Origin: Allorhizobium sonneratiae
GTDB lineage: Bacteria; Pseudomonadota; Alphaproteobacteria; Rhizobiales; Rhizobiaceae
Reading direction: 5' to 3'
Length of the DNA: 64,000 bases
Assembly (NCBI RefSeq): GCF_023700755.1
Contig: NZ_JAMKOJ010000002.1
Coordinates: 126,329 to 190,328, forward strand
Made by a program: the position numbers and the translations under genes. Below, one piece after another: positions 18,329 to 26,896 of this stretch. The notes beneath the pieces were generated by a model. The model saw only the letters and a list, made by a program, of their open reading frames with translations, did no database searches and was not told where the DNA came from. Position 1 is the first letter of the stretch. Every line of letters begins with the position of its first letter.

Positions 18329-19219
18329 ATGGCGACGACCTCTCCTGCGTTCACGGCAGGCAAAACGCAGACCCCGTCGCGAGGAGGCCTTATCGGCCTC
18401 CTCCTTGTTGCGGCCCCTGTATTGATTGTCGGCTGGCTGATCCTTTACCCGATCATCATCGCCATTTTATCCACTCTGCATGTCGAGGATGGCGACAAGG
18501 CCGCCTGGACGGTGAAGAGCTACCGCTTTTTCTTCAGCGATCCCTATAGCCTTGCAAGCCTGAGGATCACGCTTTGGACAACGGCGGTCTGTGCCGTGCT
18601 TTTGATTATCACCGGCTTTCCGATCGCGCTTTACCTGCGCTTTGCCAAAACCCGCCTTGCGGGCTATGTGCAGGGTCTGGCGATCTTTCCGATGTTCGTG
18701 CCATCGATCATTCTGGGGTTTGCGCTGATCCGCACCATCGGCCCCAATGGAGCGGTGGACATTCTGCTGCATGCTGCGGGTCTGCCGAAACTGCCGAGCC
18801 CCTATCTGACGCCCTGGGGGCCGGTGATCGGCCTTGTCTGGGACAATATTCCGCTGACCGTGCTGATGCTGACCTCAGGACTGGCGCGGATTTCCGATGC
18901 CTCGATCGAGGCGGCGCGCGATGTCGGGGCCGGACCGCTCAGAGTGTTTGTGCATATCATTCTACCGCGCATGGGCAACAGCATCATGGTGGCGTCGGCC
19001 TTTGCCATTCTCGGCATTTTTTCGTCCTTCACCTTTCCTTATCTGCTGGGTCCCGCCACGCCGGAAATGATGGGGCCGCTGATGCTGCGCACCTTCAACG
19101 AGCTTTACGATCCGCTCGCCGCCAAAACCCAGGCGGTTGTCAGCTTCGGCTTCTGCCTCGTCTTCGGCCTCTTCTACATCTATTCCATGGCGAAAAACCG
19201 CGAGGCGGGCAAAAGATGA
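18329..19219 (+). CDS. ABC transporter permease, first subunit
   Basis: Inner-membrane channel subunit, 296 residues, with six predicted spans. The binding-protein-dependent permease motif that docks the ATPase is seen as EAARDVGAGPLRVFVHIILP (about 193-212). It starts 4 bases after the binding protein and overlaps the next permease by ATGA. Confidence 0.93.
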   Translation: MATTSPAFTAGKTQTPSRGGLIGLLLVAAPVLIVGWLILYPIIIAILSTLHVEDGDKAAWTVKSYRFFFSDPYSLASLRITLWTTAVCAVLLIITGFPIALYLRFAKTRLAGYVQGLAIFPMFVPSIILGFALIRTIGPNGAVDILLHAAGLPKLPSPYLTPWGPVIGLVWDNIPLTVLMLTSGLARISDASIEAARDVGAGPLRVFVHIILPRMGNSIMVASAFAILGIFSSFTFPYLLGPATPEMMGPLMLRTFNELYDPLAAKTQAVVSFGFCLVFGLFYIYSMAKNREAGKR

Positions 19220-20037
19220 CGCATCTCCCCCTCTCCCGCCGCACGGACTGGACCGGCATCCTGCTTGCAACCGTGCTCTCGGTCATCGTCATCCTGCCAT
19301 TGCTGGTGGTGGCTGTCTGGGCCTTCACCGAGGTCTGGCGCTATCCCTCCGTCCTGCCACAGCAATTCGGCCTCAAATTCTGGCACCAGACGATGATGCG
19401 ATCCGACGTCTGGGATGCGCTGTCGATCAGCCTGAGATTGACGACCGTGGTCACGGCGCTCTCGGCCATCATCTGCCTGCCTGCGGCCTATGCCTTTGCG
19501 AGGCTCACGTTTCCCGGGCGCAATCTGTTTTTCCTGTCGTTTCTGGCCACGCACGCCTTTCCGAAATTCGGCCTGCTGGTCGCGATTGCCGGGATTTTCC
19601 TGCAGCTCAATCTCATCGCCACCTTCTGGGGCGTGGTGCTGATCCAGCTCGTCGGTACGCTGATGCTGATGATCTGGATTCCCGTTGCCGCCTTTCAAGG
19701 CGTCGACCGGCGCATGGAAGAGGCCGCGCGCGACTGCGGCGCGGGGCCGCTCACGGTGTTCTGGGCAATAACCCTGCCGCAGGCAGCCCCCACCATCTTT
19801 GCCGCCGTTCTCCTCACCTTCGTTTCGACCTTTTACGAGACCGAAGGTGCCTGGCTGATCGGCGCGCCGCAAATCCGCACCATGCCGGTGCTGATGATTT
19901 CCTACATCAATCAACAGATCGTCGTGCAATATGGCGCGGTGCTCTCCGTCATGCTCTGGGTGCCGTCGCTTCTGGCGCTGCTTGCGGCACGGCGGCTGAT
20001 CGGCACCAATGCGCTGGCCAAGGGATTTGGCGCATGA
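19216..20037 (+). CDS. ABC transporter permease, second subunit
   Basis: Second channel subunit, 273 residues, six predicted spans. The coupling motif is EEAARDCGAGPLTVFWAITL. The start is the ATG at 19216, which overlaps the previous stop; a reading frame opening at 18574 overlaps the first permease and its N-terminal part is not coding. Confidence 0.93.
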   Translation: MTHLPLSRRTDWTGILLATVLSVIVILPLLVVAVWAFTEVWRYPSVLPQQFGLKFWHQTMMRSDVWDALSISLRLTTVVTALSAIICLPAAYAFARLTFPGRNLFFLSFLATHAFPKFGLLVAIAGIFLQLNLIATFWGVVLIQLVGTLMLMIWIPVAAFQGVDRRMEEAARDCGAGPLTVFWAITLPQAAPTIFAAVLLTFVSTFYETEGAWLIGAPQIRTMPVLMISYINQQIVVQYGAVLSVMLWVPSLLALLAARRLIGTNALAKGFGA

Positions 20038-20065
20038 CGGCATTTTTACGCAAGACAGGTGACAT

Positions 20066-21142
20066 ATGGCGCGGCTGACAGTTCACGGTTTGGAAAAGCG
20101 CTTCGGCCAGACGGCAGCGGTCGATGCCGTGTCGCTCGATGTGGAGGATGGCGAACTGGTCTGCCTTCTGGGCCCGTCCGGTTCGGGCAAATCAACGCTG
20201 TTGCGCATGATCGGCGGTTTCGAGCAGCCGACAGCCGGCACGATCCTGATCGACGGGCAGGACGTGACCCGGCTGCCGCCGGAAAAACGTCCAACCGGCA
20301 TGGTGTTTCAAAGCCATGCGCTGTGGACGCATATGAGCGTTGCCAAAAACATCGGTTTCGGCCTGAAGCTCCGGCACCTTCCACGCGCCGAGATCAAGGA
20401 GAAGGTGGATTGGGCGCTGGAGCTTGTCGGGCTTTCCGGTTTCGCCAGCCGCATGACCTATCAACTGTCCGGCGGTCAGCAACAGCGCGTCGCACTGGCA
20501 CGCTCGCTGGTGCTGGAGCCGAAAATCCTGCTGCTGGACGAGCCTTTCGCCAGCCTCGACCAGCACTTACGCGAAAGGCTGCGCGAGGAAGTGCGCGATA
20601 TCCAGCAAAGGATCGGCATCACCACGCTCTTCGTCACCCATGGACAGGATGAGGCTCTGGCGATTTCCGACCGGATCGCCGTGCTCAAAGATGGCCGCAT
20701 CGAGCAACTCGACCCGCCCGACCGGCTCTATCGCCAGCCAAAGACCCGTTTTGCCGCAGGCTTCATCGGCATGATGACCTTTCTCGACGGCGAGATCGAG
20801 GATGGGCGCTTCATCCATCCCGATCTTGACGTTAATATTGCCATAAGCAATGGTCCGGCAACGCTGGCGCTGCGCCCGGAAGCGGTGCAGCTCAAAGCCG
20901 CCACCGCCGATCACGGCCCGGTCGTGACGAAAGCGGTGGATTTCGGCAATCACCTGATGGTCGATATCGATCTCACCTGCCGACGGCGGCTGCGTGTGAT
21001 GGCAGATGCCGCCAGCCGCTGGAAAAGGGGCGACAGGGTGCGTCTTTCCGTGCTGAGCCACGCCGTTTTCCGCGATGGGCTGGCCGTGACGGCCGAGCCT
21101 GCAGCAGCCCCTGTTGAAACTGGAATGGCCTCTCATGTCTGA
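20066..21142 (+). CDS. ABC transporter ATP-binding protein
   Basis: Cytoplasmic ATPase of the importer, 358 residues. Walker A GPSGSGKST is at about 37-45, the Q-loop in GMVFQSHALW, signature LSGGQQQRVALARSL, Walker B ILLLDEPFASLD and H-loop FVTHGQDEAL. A C-terminal TOBE-type domain (about 240-350) fits the MalK/PotA/FbpC group. It overlaps the following phosphodiesterase gene by 8 bases. Confidence 0.95.
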   Translation: MARLTVHGLEKRFGQTAAVDAVSLDVEDGELVCLLGPSGSGKSTLLRMIGGFEQPTAGTILIDGQDVTRLPPEKRPTGMVFQSHALWTHMSVAKNIGFGLKLRHLPRAEIKEKVDWALELVGLSGFASRMTYQLSGGQQQRVALARSLVLEPKILLLDEPFASLDQHLRERLREEVRDIQQRIGITTLFVTHGQDEALAISDRIAVLKDGRIEQLDPPDRLYRQPKTRFAAGFIGMMTFLDGEIEDGRFIHPDLDVNIAISNGPATLALRPEAVQLKAATADHGPVVTKAVDFGNHLMVDIDLTCRRRLRVMADAASRWKRGDRVRLSVLSHAVFRDGLAVTAEPAAAPVETGMASHV

Positions 21143-21986
21143 CGCAATCAGCCTCAATCACGAAAACCGCCGCACCTGGCTGAAATGGCATCGCTGCCAC
21201 AAGCAAGCAGGCGACATTTCCTTCACGCCCGAGCGCATCATCGAAGGCATGCGGCTGGGCGCCAGTGTTGAGGTCGATATTCTCTGCCATGCCGAGGGCG
21301 GCTTTGCCGTGCTGCATGACACGATGCTGGACCATGCCACCACAGGGCATGGCCCGGTCACAGAAGCCAGCGCTTCCCTGCTGCGCGGGCTATATCTGCG
21401 CGACGATGCGGGCAAGGCCAGTCCCCATCGCGTCATGCTGCTGGAGGATCTTGCCGCGCTTCTGCTGGCCGAAGGTTGCGCCGAAACCGCCTTGCTCCAG
21501 CTCGATCTCAAGGAAGAGAATGACGCACTGACGCAAGAGGTCGTTCTCCGTTTCAGCGCAACGATTGCGCCGGTGGCGCGCCATATGATTCTGTCGGGTG
21601 GCGATGCACAGGCCGTCGCGCGGCTGGCAGCGGCAACGCCCGGCCTTGGCGTGGGTTACGATCCCTGCCACCATGGGGCCATGGAAGAGGTTCTGGCCTC
21701 ACAGGATTTTGCCGGGTTTGTCGACAAGGCAGTCAAGGCGATTGCCGCCACGCGAATGATCTATCTCGACCATCATCTGGTCGAGGCAGCCTATCGGCGC
21801 CATGGCGTCAATCTGATCCGGGATTTTCAGGCGCATGGCATGACGGTGGATGTCTACACCATCAAAACGACCTCGCCTGAAACGCTCTCTCTGGTGCAAC
21901 TGCTGATGGCACTTGGTGCCGACCAGATCACCACCGATGATCCGGTCGGGCTTCAGGCGCAGTTTTCAGGCCTCACGCAGGTTTGA
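21135..21986 (+). CDS. Glycerophosphodiester phosphodiesterase family protein
   Basis: Members cleave glycerophosphodiesters to glycerol-3-phosphate and an alcohol. The 283-residue product lacks a signal peptide, so it acts in the cytoplasm after uptake. The catalytic elements are partly visible: HR at about 20-21 (KWHRCHKQAG), EVDI (about 46-49), VLHDTMLDHATTGHG with the HD pair, LQLDLKE, and a TIM-barrel end ADQITTDDP. The usual ENT after HRG is replaced (FTPERI), so specificity may be unusual. Its start lies inside the ATPase gene, so it is the last gene of the transporter operon. Confidence 0.85.
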   Translation: MSDAISLNHENRRTWLKWHRCHKQAGDISFTPERIIEGMRLGASVEVDILCHAEGGFAVLHDTMLDHATTGHGPVTEASASLLRGLYLRDDAGKASPHRVMLLEDLAALLLAEGCAETALLQLDLKEENDALTQEVVLRFSATIAPVARHMILSGGDAQAVARLAAATPGLGVGYDPCHHGAMEEVLASQDFAGFVDKAVKAIAATRMIYLDHHLVEAAYRRHGVNLIRDFQAHGMTVDVYTIKTTSPETLSLVQLLMALGADQITTDDPVGLQAQFSGLTQV

Positions 21987-22803
21987 AACCCTTGATCAGC
22001 CAGTCATGCAGGGCCGGATTGGCAACGAGAAAGCCACGGGGCAGCATGACCGGCTCACCGTGAAAGCCGCTGACAATGCCGCCCGCCTCTTCGACGATCA
22101 GCATGGAAGCACCGACATCATGCATCGACAGGCCATCCTCGAAGAAGCCGTCCAGCCGGCCGCAGGCGACATAGGCCGTTGACAGCGCCGAAGACCCCAG
22201 CCGCCGCACGCCCGCCGTCTCGGCCATCAGCCGTTTCAGCGCGGCAAAATAGGTGTCCTCGCTGACGGTCTTGACCTGACCCGGCACCGGAAGACCGGCA
22301 CCGATCAGCGCATTTTCCACCTCACCAAAGAGCTCGATCACCAGTTTTTCGCCATTGAGATAGGCACCGGCACCGCGTTCGGCGGTGAAAAGCTCATCCA
22401 GCATCGGATCATAGACCGCGCCGCAGACCACCTTGCCCTCTTCGACCAGCGTCAGCACGATGCCGAAATGCGGCAGACCCCACGCGTAATTGGTGGTGCC
22501 GTCAATCGGGTCGATATGGATGATCGGCTGGCCGGGGGTGGGGTCGCTGTTCCCCACACCTTCTTCTCCGGCAATGGCGTGATCGGGAAACAGCAAACGC
22601 AGGCGATCGACGATCAGCTGCTCCACGGCCACATCGATTTCTGTCTGATAATCGCGTGGCGCCTTGGCGACCATCTGGCTGGCATAGCGGCGGCGGAGCG
22701 ATCGGCGGGCAAGATCGCCCGCGGCGATCAGGATTTCAGCGAAATTGATCAGGCGGCCGGAAGCAGCGGGGCCAAGCCTAGTGATAACAGCAGAAGAGGA
22801 CAT
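21973..22803 (-). CDS. Inositol monophosphatase family protein
   Basis: Mg-dependent phosphatase of the IMPase/CysQ/FBPase superfamily. The 276-residue product has the first metal-site Glu pair in AIAGEEG, the signature DPIDGTTNYAWGLPHFG, and the second motif as HDVGASMLIVEEAGG, where the usual Trp of WDVAAG is His. It converges with the phosphodiesterase gene and overlaps it by 14 bases. Activity on inositol phosphate, histidinol phosphate or another phosphoester cannot be told apart here. Confidence 0.9.
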   Translation of the reverse strand: MSSSAVITRLGPAASGRLINFAEILIAAGDLARRSLRRRYASQMVAKAPRDYQTEIDVAVEQLIVDRLRLLFPDHAIAGEEGVGNSDPTPGQPIIHIDPIDGTTNYAWGLPHFGIVLTLVEEGKVVCGAVYDPMLDELFTAERGAGAYLNGEKLVIELFGEVENALIGAGLPVPGQVKTVSEDTYFAALKRLMAETAGVRRLGSSALSTAYVACGRLDGFFEDGLSMHDVGASMLIVEEAGGIVSGFHGEPVMLPRGFLVANPALHDWLIKGFKPA

Positions 22804-22813
22804 GGAAAAGAAA

Positions 22814-22852
22814 AGCCTGTCAAATGTTTAAGACGCGTCTTCCTGACAGGCT
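22814..22852 (-). terminator. Hairpin with T-rich tail directly before the IMPase start
   Basis: 22814-22822 and 22844-22852 are exact complements (9 bp), with an inner palindrome AGACGCGTCT at 22831-22840. On the minus strand the stem is followed by TTTTCTTTT and the IMPase ATG at 22803. It probably ends transcription of the glycosyltransferase-like gene that stops at 22963, or attenuates read-through into the phosphatase. Confidence 0.6.
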
Positions 22853-22962
22853 AATCCGACATGATGATGACAGTCCAGCACATTTATCAGGCTGGCGAAC
22901 AATCCGACATGACGAGCAGCGGCGAGAGCGCCACCCTGCTGCATAATGAAAGTCTTACAACG

Positions 22963-24090
22963 TCAAGCCAGGAGCTTGACCTTCTCATCCGTCATGATCC
23001 GCACAGGTGTGAGAATGGCGCTCATGACGCGATAGAAATCCTGGGCCGTTTTTGCCTGACCGATGAAACGGTCCACAAGCAGGGTCTTGCCGTAGAGGCC
23101 AAGCCGCTCGTCACCATAAGGCGTTGACGAAAAGGGCGGCTGGAACCCCTGCAACAACGATTGCCCCCCGGGCATGGCGGCGATAGCCTGGCGATAGGCA
23201 GCACATTTTCCTTGAAAGGCTGATGCATCGTGCTCCATGGCGCAATCATACATGCAGGCGGTGACAAAGGCCTCACCGAAACCGCTCCATTCGCTGCCAA
23301 GCTCCATCAGTGTGCGGGCCTGAACCTCGGCAATGGCTGCCGTGAGGCCAACGCCGGCATGAAGCGGAAAGCCGCGCAACACCGAGGGGACATCGCGCGT
23401 GGCAAACGGTCTGACATGCACAGCCGACAACGTCCGATTGCAATAGGCCAGAGCCTCGGCAAAAATCAGCACCCTTGCCGCCCACTCATACTGGGGCACA
23501 AGCGTAAGCCAGCTGATCTCTCCACAGGCATCGATAACTGCCTGCATCAGTTCGCGTTTAATCGCGCCATGATAAAGGCCGAAGGGCATACGCGGCGTCT
23601 GGCGAGCATCTTTCCAGAAAAAGAAGGCTTCCAGCATCGGTGCCTTGTCGAAGGCGGTGATGTTGTGCAGCACCGGCACCGCAACATTGGTTCTGACGTC
23701 CGGCGACATTGCGGCATCGATCTGGAACGGGCTCCAGCCCAAAGCCGTGGCCTCAGGCGTCACACGCTCAACATATGTCAGAAGCTCCGGCAAATGCGGT
23801 TCAATCATGTCTTCGGGGTAGATCAGAGAAACCCAGTCGCCTTCGGCGGCCCGAACGGTTCCAACCCAAAGCTGGGCGGAAGAGATGCTTTCCGGTGCCG
23901 GCGGCAAAAGCCTGAGACGGGCATCGTTTGCGGCAATTGCCGTGATCTCCGGTGATTGATGCAGCACATCGCCAAAAGCGGACAGAATGATTTCCAGATC
24001 ATTCCCCTTGTCCTTCAGCAGTTCACGCACAAGATAAAGCGGCAGATCATGGCCGGGTTCGACAGGAATGCATAGAGAAAGCTTCGGCAT
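22963..24090 (-). CDS. Glycosyltransferase-2-like protein
   Basis: The 375-residue product has a GT-A-type start (MPKLSLCIPVEPGHDLPLYL) and a nucleotide-binding-like stretch with GDWVSLIYPEDMIEPHLPEL where a GT2 DxD motif would sit (here PED). The middle segment FGLYHGAIKRELM parallels the glycosyltransferase at 47902-49233. It is soluble with no membrane span. Sugar donor and acceptor are unknown; it may be a divergent or inactive member. Confidence 0.7.
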   Translation of the reverse strand: MPKLSLCIPVEPGHDLPLYLVRELLKDKGNDLEIILSAFGDVLHQSPEITAIAANDARLRLLPPAPESISSAQLWVGTVRAAEGDWVSLIYPEDMIEPHLPELLTYVERVTPEATALGWSPFQIDAAMSPDVRTNVAVPVLHNITAFDKAPMLEAFFFWKDARQTPRMPFGLYHGAIKRELMQAVIDACGEISWLTLVPQYEWAARVLIFAEALAYCNRTLSAVHVRPFATRDVPSVLRGFPLHAGVGLTAAIAEVQARTLMELGSEWSGFGEAFVTACMYDCAMEHDASAFQGKCAAYRQAIAAMPGGQSLLQGFQPPFSSTPYGDERLGLYGKTLLVDRFIGQAKTAQDFYRVMSAILTPVRIMTDEKVKLLA

Positions 24091-24761
24091 GGGCAGCTCA
24101 CGGACAAGGCGGCGCTTGAACGACAGTCACGGCTTAAGATCAAACCGGTGTTTCTCGGCTTTTCTGCCGCACCAGACCGGCGTCCGTCTCCATTCCTGCG
24201 TCAATACAAGCGCCGCAAACACAAGGGTTCCGGACATGGTGTCATGCCCGGCGTTCATCCTTTCTGCGGCAAAGGCGGATTTTCGATAGCCTCGCCAGCA
24301 GATTTCATCTTCACGGTCGATGTTCATGGTGGCGATCCACGCCACCTTGACAGCACCCTAGCAAGGCAAACTGGCGTGAAACTGGCAGAGCAAGCCGAAA
24401 ACAACGAGACGGCTCAGACAAGAGACCGATTTTAAGAGAAAATATAAATATATACCAAAATATATAAATTGACAGATGGATACGATTTAACCGTTTTTAA
24501 GCCGAAAATCTCTATGAAAAAAACTGTTTTCGTTTTCCGCAGGGCTGACCAGCAAAGATTATGGTCGCAAAAATGAAAACAAAGAGAATTGAGGCTCTGT
24601 CTGGTTGCATATGAACCTGACGGCTGCGTTGTTTAAAAACTGTTCAGATTGTCGGCATCATGCATAAATATCATCCAAAGGCTTTTGAGAGGCCGATGTT
24701 GACGCAAAAGACAGTCGGGGGAGGATCGACAATCCGTGAGCTTGCGGACATGGAGACAGAT
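24091..24761. other. Intergenic region with AT-rich patch
   Basis: No convincing gene. From 24430 to about 24500 the sequence is very AT-rich (runs of AAATATA and ATATATAAAT), unlike the surrounding GC-rich DNA, and is a likely promoter or acquired DNA ahead of the thioesterase gene. Confidence 0.4.
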
Positions 24762-25865
24762 ATGACCCTCGCGGGACAGGTGCAGATGGCCTGCGAACAG
24801 GTTCTGCGGCGTCATGTTCTTCCCCAGCGCGCATTGATCGCGCAAGGCCTGACCATCAATCGAGCCTTGAAACTCATCCGCATCCTGCATGCGGAAACCG
24901 GCATAGAGCTGAATGTCAACAGTTTCTATCTCTGGCCCAGCATGGAACAGCTTGTCGCGGCGATGGACAGCGGCACCTGCCATGAGACGCCGAAACTCAT
25001 TCCGCTTCGCAATAGCGAGAGCACCGAACCGGCACTGATCCTGTTTGCCGGTGGACTGAGCTGCTTTCTTGAAATGCAGGATGTCATCGATCATCTGACC
25101 TATACCGGTCCGATCCTGGGCATGGCCCTCACCGATTTTGACCGCCATCACAGCGCGCCCGCACGGGTTTCAGACGAAATTGCCGCCTGCCGGGATGTGC
25201 TGCGGCAACTTCCTCATCCGCCTTTCGGTGTGATCGGCTATTCCTTTGGCGGCGTCTTTGCCCTGGAACTGGCGCGCTCCCTGGCGGAGGGCGGCACGCC
25301 GGTCAAGTTTCTGGCAATGATCGATACGCCGCAAAGCGAACACAGCTGGCCCTTTTCCGTCTGGCTCGGCTTCATGGCCAAACGCCTTCGCCGCCGCCTG
25401 AGCGCCTCATCCCCGCCGGGAAAGACCGCGGACAAAACCGAAACACCCACTTGCCTCGAACAACCGATAACGACACGGGATAAAGCACAGACCATAAGCC
25501 GCACCGCTTCTCTGCTGCGGCCTTTGCTCCTTCGCTTCAAAACGCCCACCTGCGCCGACTATCCGGAGGCAACCCCGCAATGGGCCGGCGGCTACCCGCC
25601 CGACTATGACCGCGCCGCCCGTCAACTCCTGCGGATGAAGGGCCTCTACCGCCCCCGCCGCTATGACGCGCCGCTGACCTTCTACCGCGCCAAAGGGGGA
25701 TCGCCCGTCGATTGCGACCCCGCCTTGATCTGGCCGCGCAGCCTGCCCAAGGCCGAATGGATCGAGATGAACGGCAACCACCAAAGCCTCATGGTCGGCC
25801 GCCACGCCCGGATGCTGGCCGAGGATATCAATCAGAGAATTGAGCGGCTTTCAGAAGGCGTTTGA
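24762..25865 (+). CDS. Carrier-like/thioesterase protein lacking the carrier serine
   Basis: Resembles the last two domains of a nonribosomal peptide or polyketide synthase. Residues about 1-70 align with a phosphopantetheine carrier domain (helix pattern with GLTINRALKLIRILHAETGI and LYLWPSMEQL-like end), but the DSL serine is absent (INR). Residues about 90-365 are an alpha/beta-hydrolase thioesterase with GYSFGG around the nucleophile, MIDTPQ and a late His in GNHQSLM. I use the ATG at 24762 because GGAG lies 6 bases before it; in-frame ATGs at 24660, 24696 and 24750 are alternatives. No synthase genes are nearby, so it may act in trans or have another role. Confidence 0.75.
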   Translation: MTLAGQVQMACEQVLRRHVLPQRALIAQGLTINRALKLIRILHAETGIELNVNSFYLWPSMEQLVAAMDSGTCHETPKLIPLRNSESTEPALILFAGGLSCFLEMQDVIDHLTYTGPILGMALTDFDRHHSAPARVSDEIAACRDVLRQLPHPPFGVIGYSFGGVFALELARSLAEGGTPVKFLAMIDTPQSEHSWPFSVWLGFMAKRLRRRLSASSPPGKTADKTETPTCLEQPITTRDKAQTISRTASLLRPLLLRFKTPTCADYPEATPQWAGGYPPDYDRAARQLLRMKGLYRPRRYDAPLTFYRAKGGSPVDCDPALIWPRSLPKAEWIEMNGNHQSLMVGRHARMLAEDINQRIERLSEGV

Positions 25866-26037
25866 CGAAAGAAGACATCCCGAAAAAGCCCACACTTGTG
25901 CGCCACAGATGGTGATGAAGGACACTTCAAATCTTCTCCATAATTCCTTAAACCGATTCCAATTTCAGTAATTATGGATAGGCTGCTCATATAGCAGATA
26001 ATAGATCAGCTATCTAACCTAAAATTTCTTGATCTAA

Positions 26038-26511
26038 TTACTGCCCTTCCCAACGCCACAGATCAGGAAGAATACAAGATAAGATCGGACCTTTTAAAAC
26101 ATAAAGAGTAACAGGCTGCGCCTTTGCCAATACCGCAGCAACAGCTCTGTGATTTCCATCCAAAAGAAAATACTTTTCATCAGGCAATCCATAAACAGGA
26201 AAATCTAATGAAATTTTACAATCACCTAAATTTAGTTTTTCTTTAATTTTTTCAATTCGATCAGAATGACAAAATTTAATTGTGCGGCTTCCATCAACAA
26301 TATCTTTAACTGTAATGTTTACTTTTTTATAATCCTTGTAATCAGTAGATTCATCATCCTGAGGGGCATACCAAGCTGTACACAATCTCTCTAAGTTTTC
26401 AAAACCCTCTAAATCAATTTTTTCTATTTCAACATCATCATTTAACAAATTCCACTGCAGTTGCACAATGATATTACTATCGTATTTTTTCTTAAATTCT
26501 TCTAATTTCAT
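26038..26511 (-). CDS. AT-rich orphan protein with ParB-like DGNHRA motif
   Basis: The 157-residue product is soluble, rich in Lys, Asp and Ile, and coded by DNA far more AT-rich than its neighbours, which suggests recent acquisition. Near the C-terminus FLLDGNHRAVAAVLA resembles the nucleotide-binding core of ParB/sulfiredoxin-type domains. AGGA lies 8 bases before the ATG. It sits just outside the left end of the tRNA-Phe element. Function unknown. Confidence 0.65.
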   Translation of the reverse strand: MKLEEFKKKYDSNIIVQLQWNLLNDDVEIEKIDLEGFENLERLCTAWYAPQDDESTDYKDYKKVNITVKDIVDGSRTIKFCHSDRIEKIKEKLNLGDCKISLDFPVYGLPDEKYFLLDGNHRAVAAVLAKAQPVTLYVLKGPILSCILPDLWRWEGQ

Positions 26512-26601
26512 TTTTAAAATCCTAACGTATACATAAAACTCAACGACATAGACACAACAGTGATGTTGCTTATATTTCTTACTTTTTATTTAGTGGGAGT
26601 G

Positions 26602-26621
26602 ATTACGTCATCTGACGTAAT
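26602..26621. promoter_or_regulatory. Palindrome ATTACGTCA-N2-TGACGTAAT
   Basis: Perfect 9-bp arms with a 2-base centre, about 90 bases upstream of the AT-rich gene at 26511 and 6 bases from the attachment repeat. It is a candidate operator for that gene or a host-factor site near the junction. Confidence 0.45.
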
Positions 26622-26627
26622 TTAAAT

Positions 26628-26676
26628 AAAATGGTGCCCGGAGGCGGATTTGAACCACCGACACGCGGATTTTCAA
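26628..26676. repeat. Left attachment repeat (partial tRNA-Phe copy)
   Basis: Identical over 49 bases to 39029-39077. It copies the tRNA-Phe 3' half only (anticodon loop to CCA end) and then departs into unrelated sequence, so it is not a working tRNA gene. Confidence 0.93.
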
Positions 26677-26896
26677 CAGGACTGGGAACTGTGGCAACTT
26701 GGCTCATCTCACAACAGTTGGTTTCAGTAAGATATTGATGGCGCAACAAATAAAGGTGCCACACTGTTTCATCTTACTTCAGAACTGAGCAAACAAGCGT
26801 ATGAGGTATGGCTCCCATGTGATACCCAGCGGCCTATCTCAATTCTTCGCTTACACCCTTTTGTCCAAATCAATCAGGGATGGGTTGTCCAGTCCT

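Larger units (their letters stand above)
26512..26896. other. Region across the left end of the element
   Basis: Holds a palindrome at 26602-26621, the 49-bp attachment repeat at 26628-26676 and about 220 bases with no gene up to the HNH gene stop. Confidence 0.6.

Noticed and set aside
18574-19215. A 214-codon N-terminal extension of the second permease
   Set aside because: It overlaps the first permease in another frame; the ATG at 19216 gives a normal-length permease and couples to the previous stop.
26632-26676. A possible second tRNA-Phe gene
   Set aside because: Only the 3' half is present and the sequence diverges in the anticodon loop; it is the attachment repeat.
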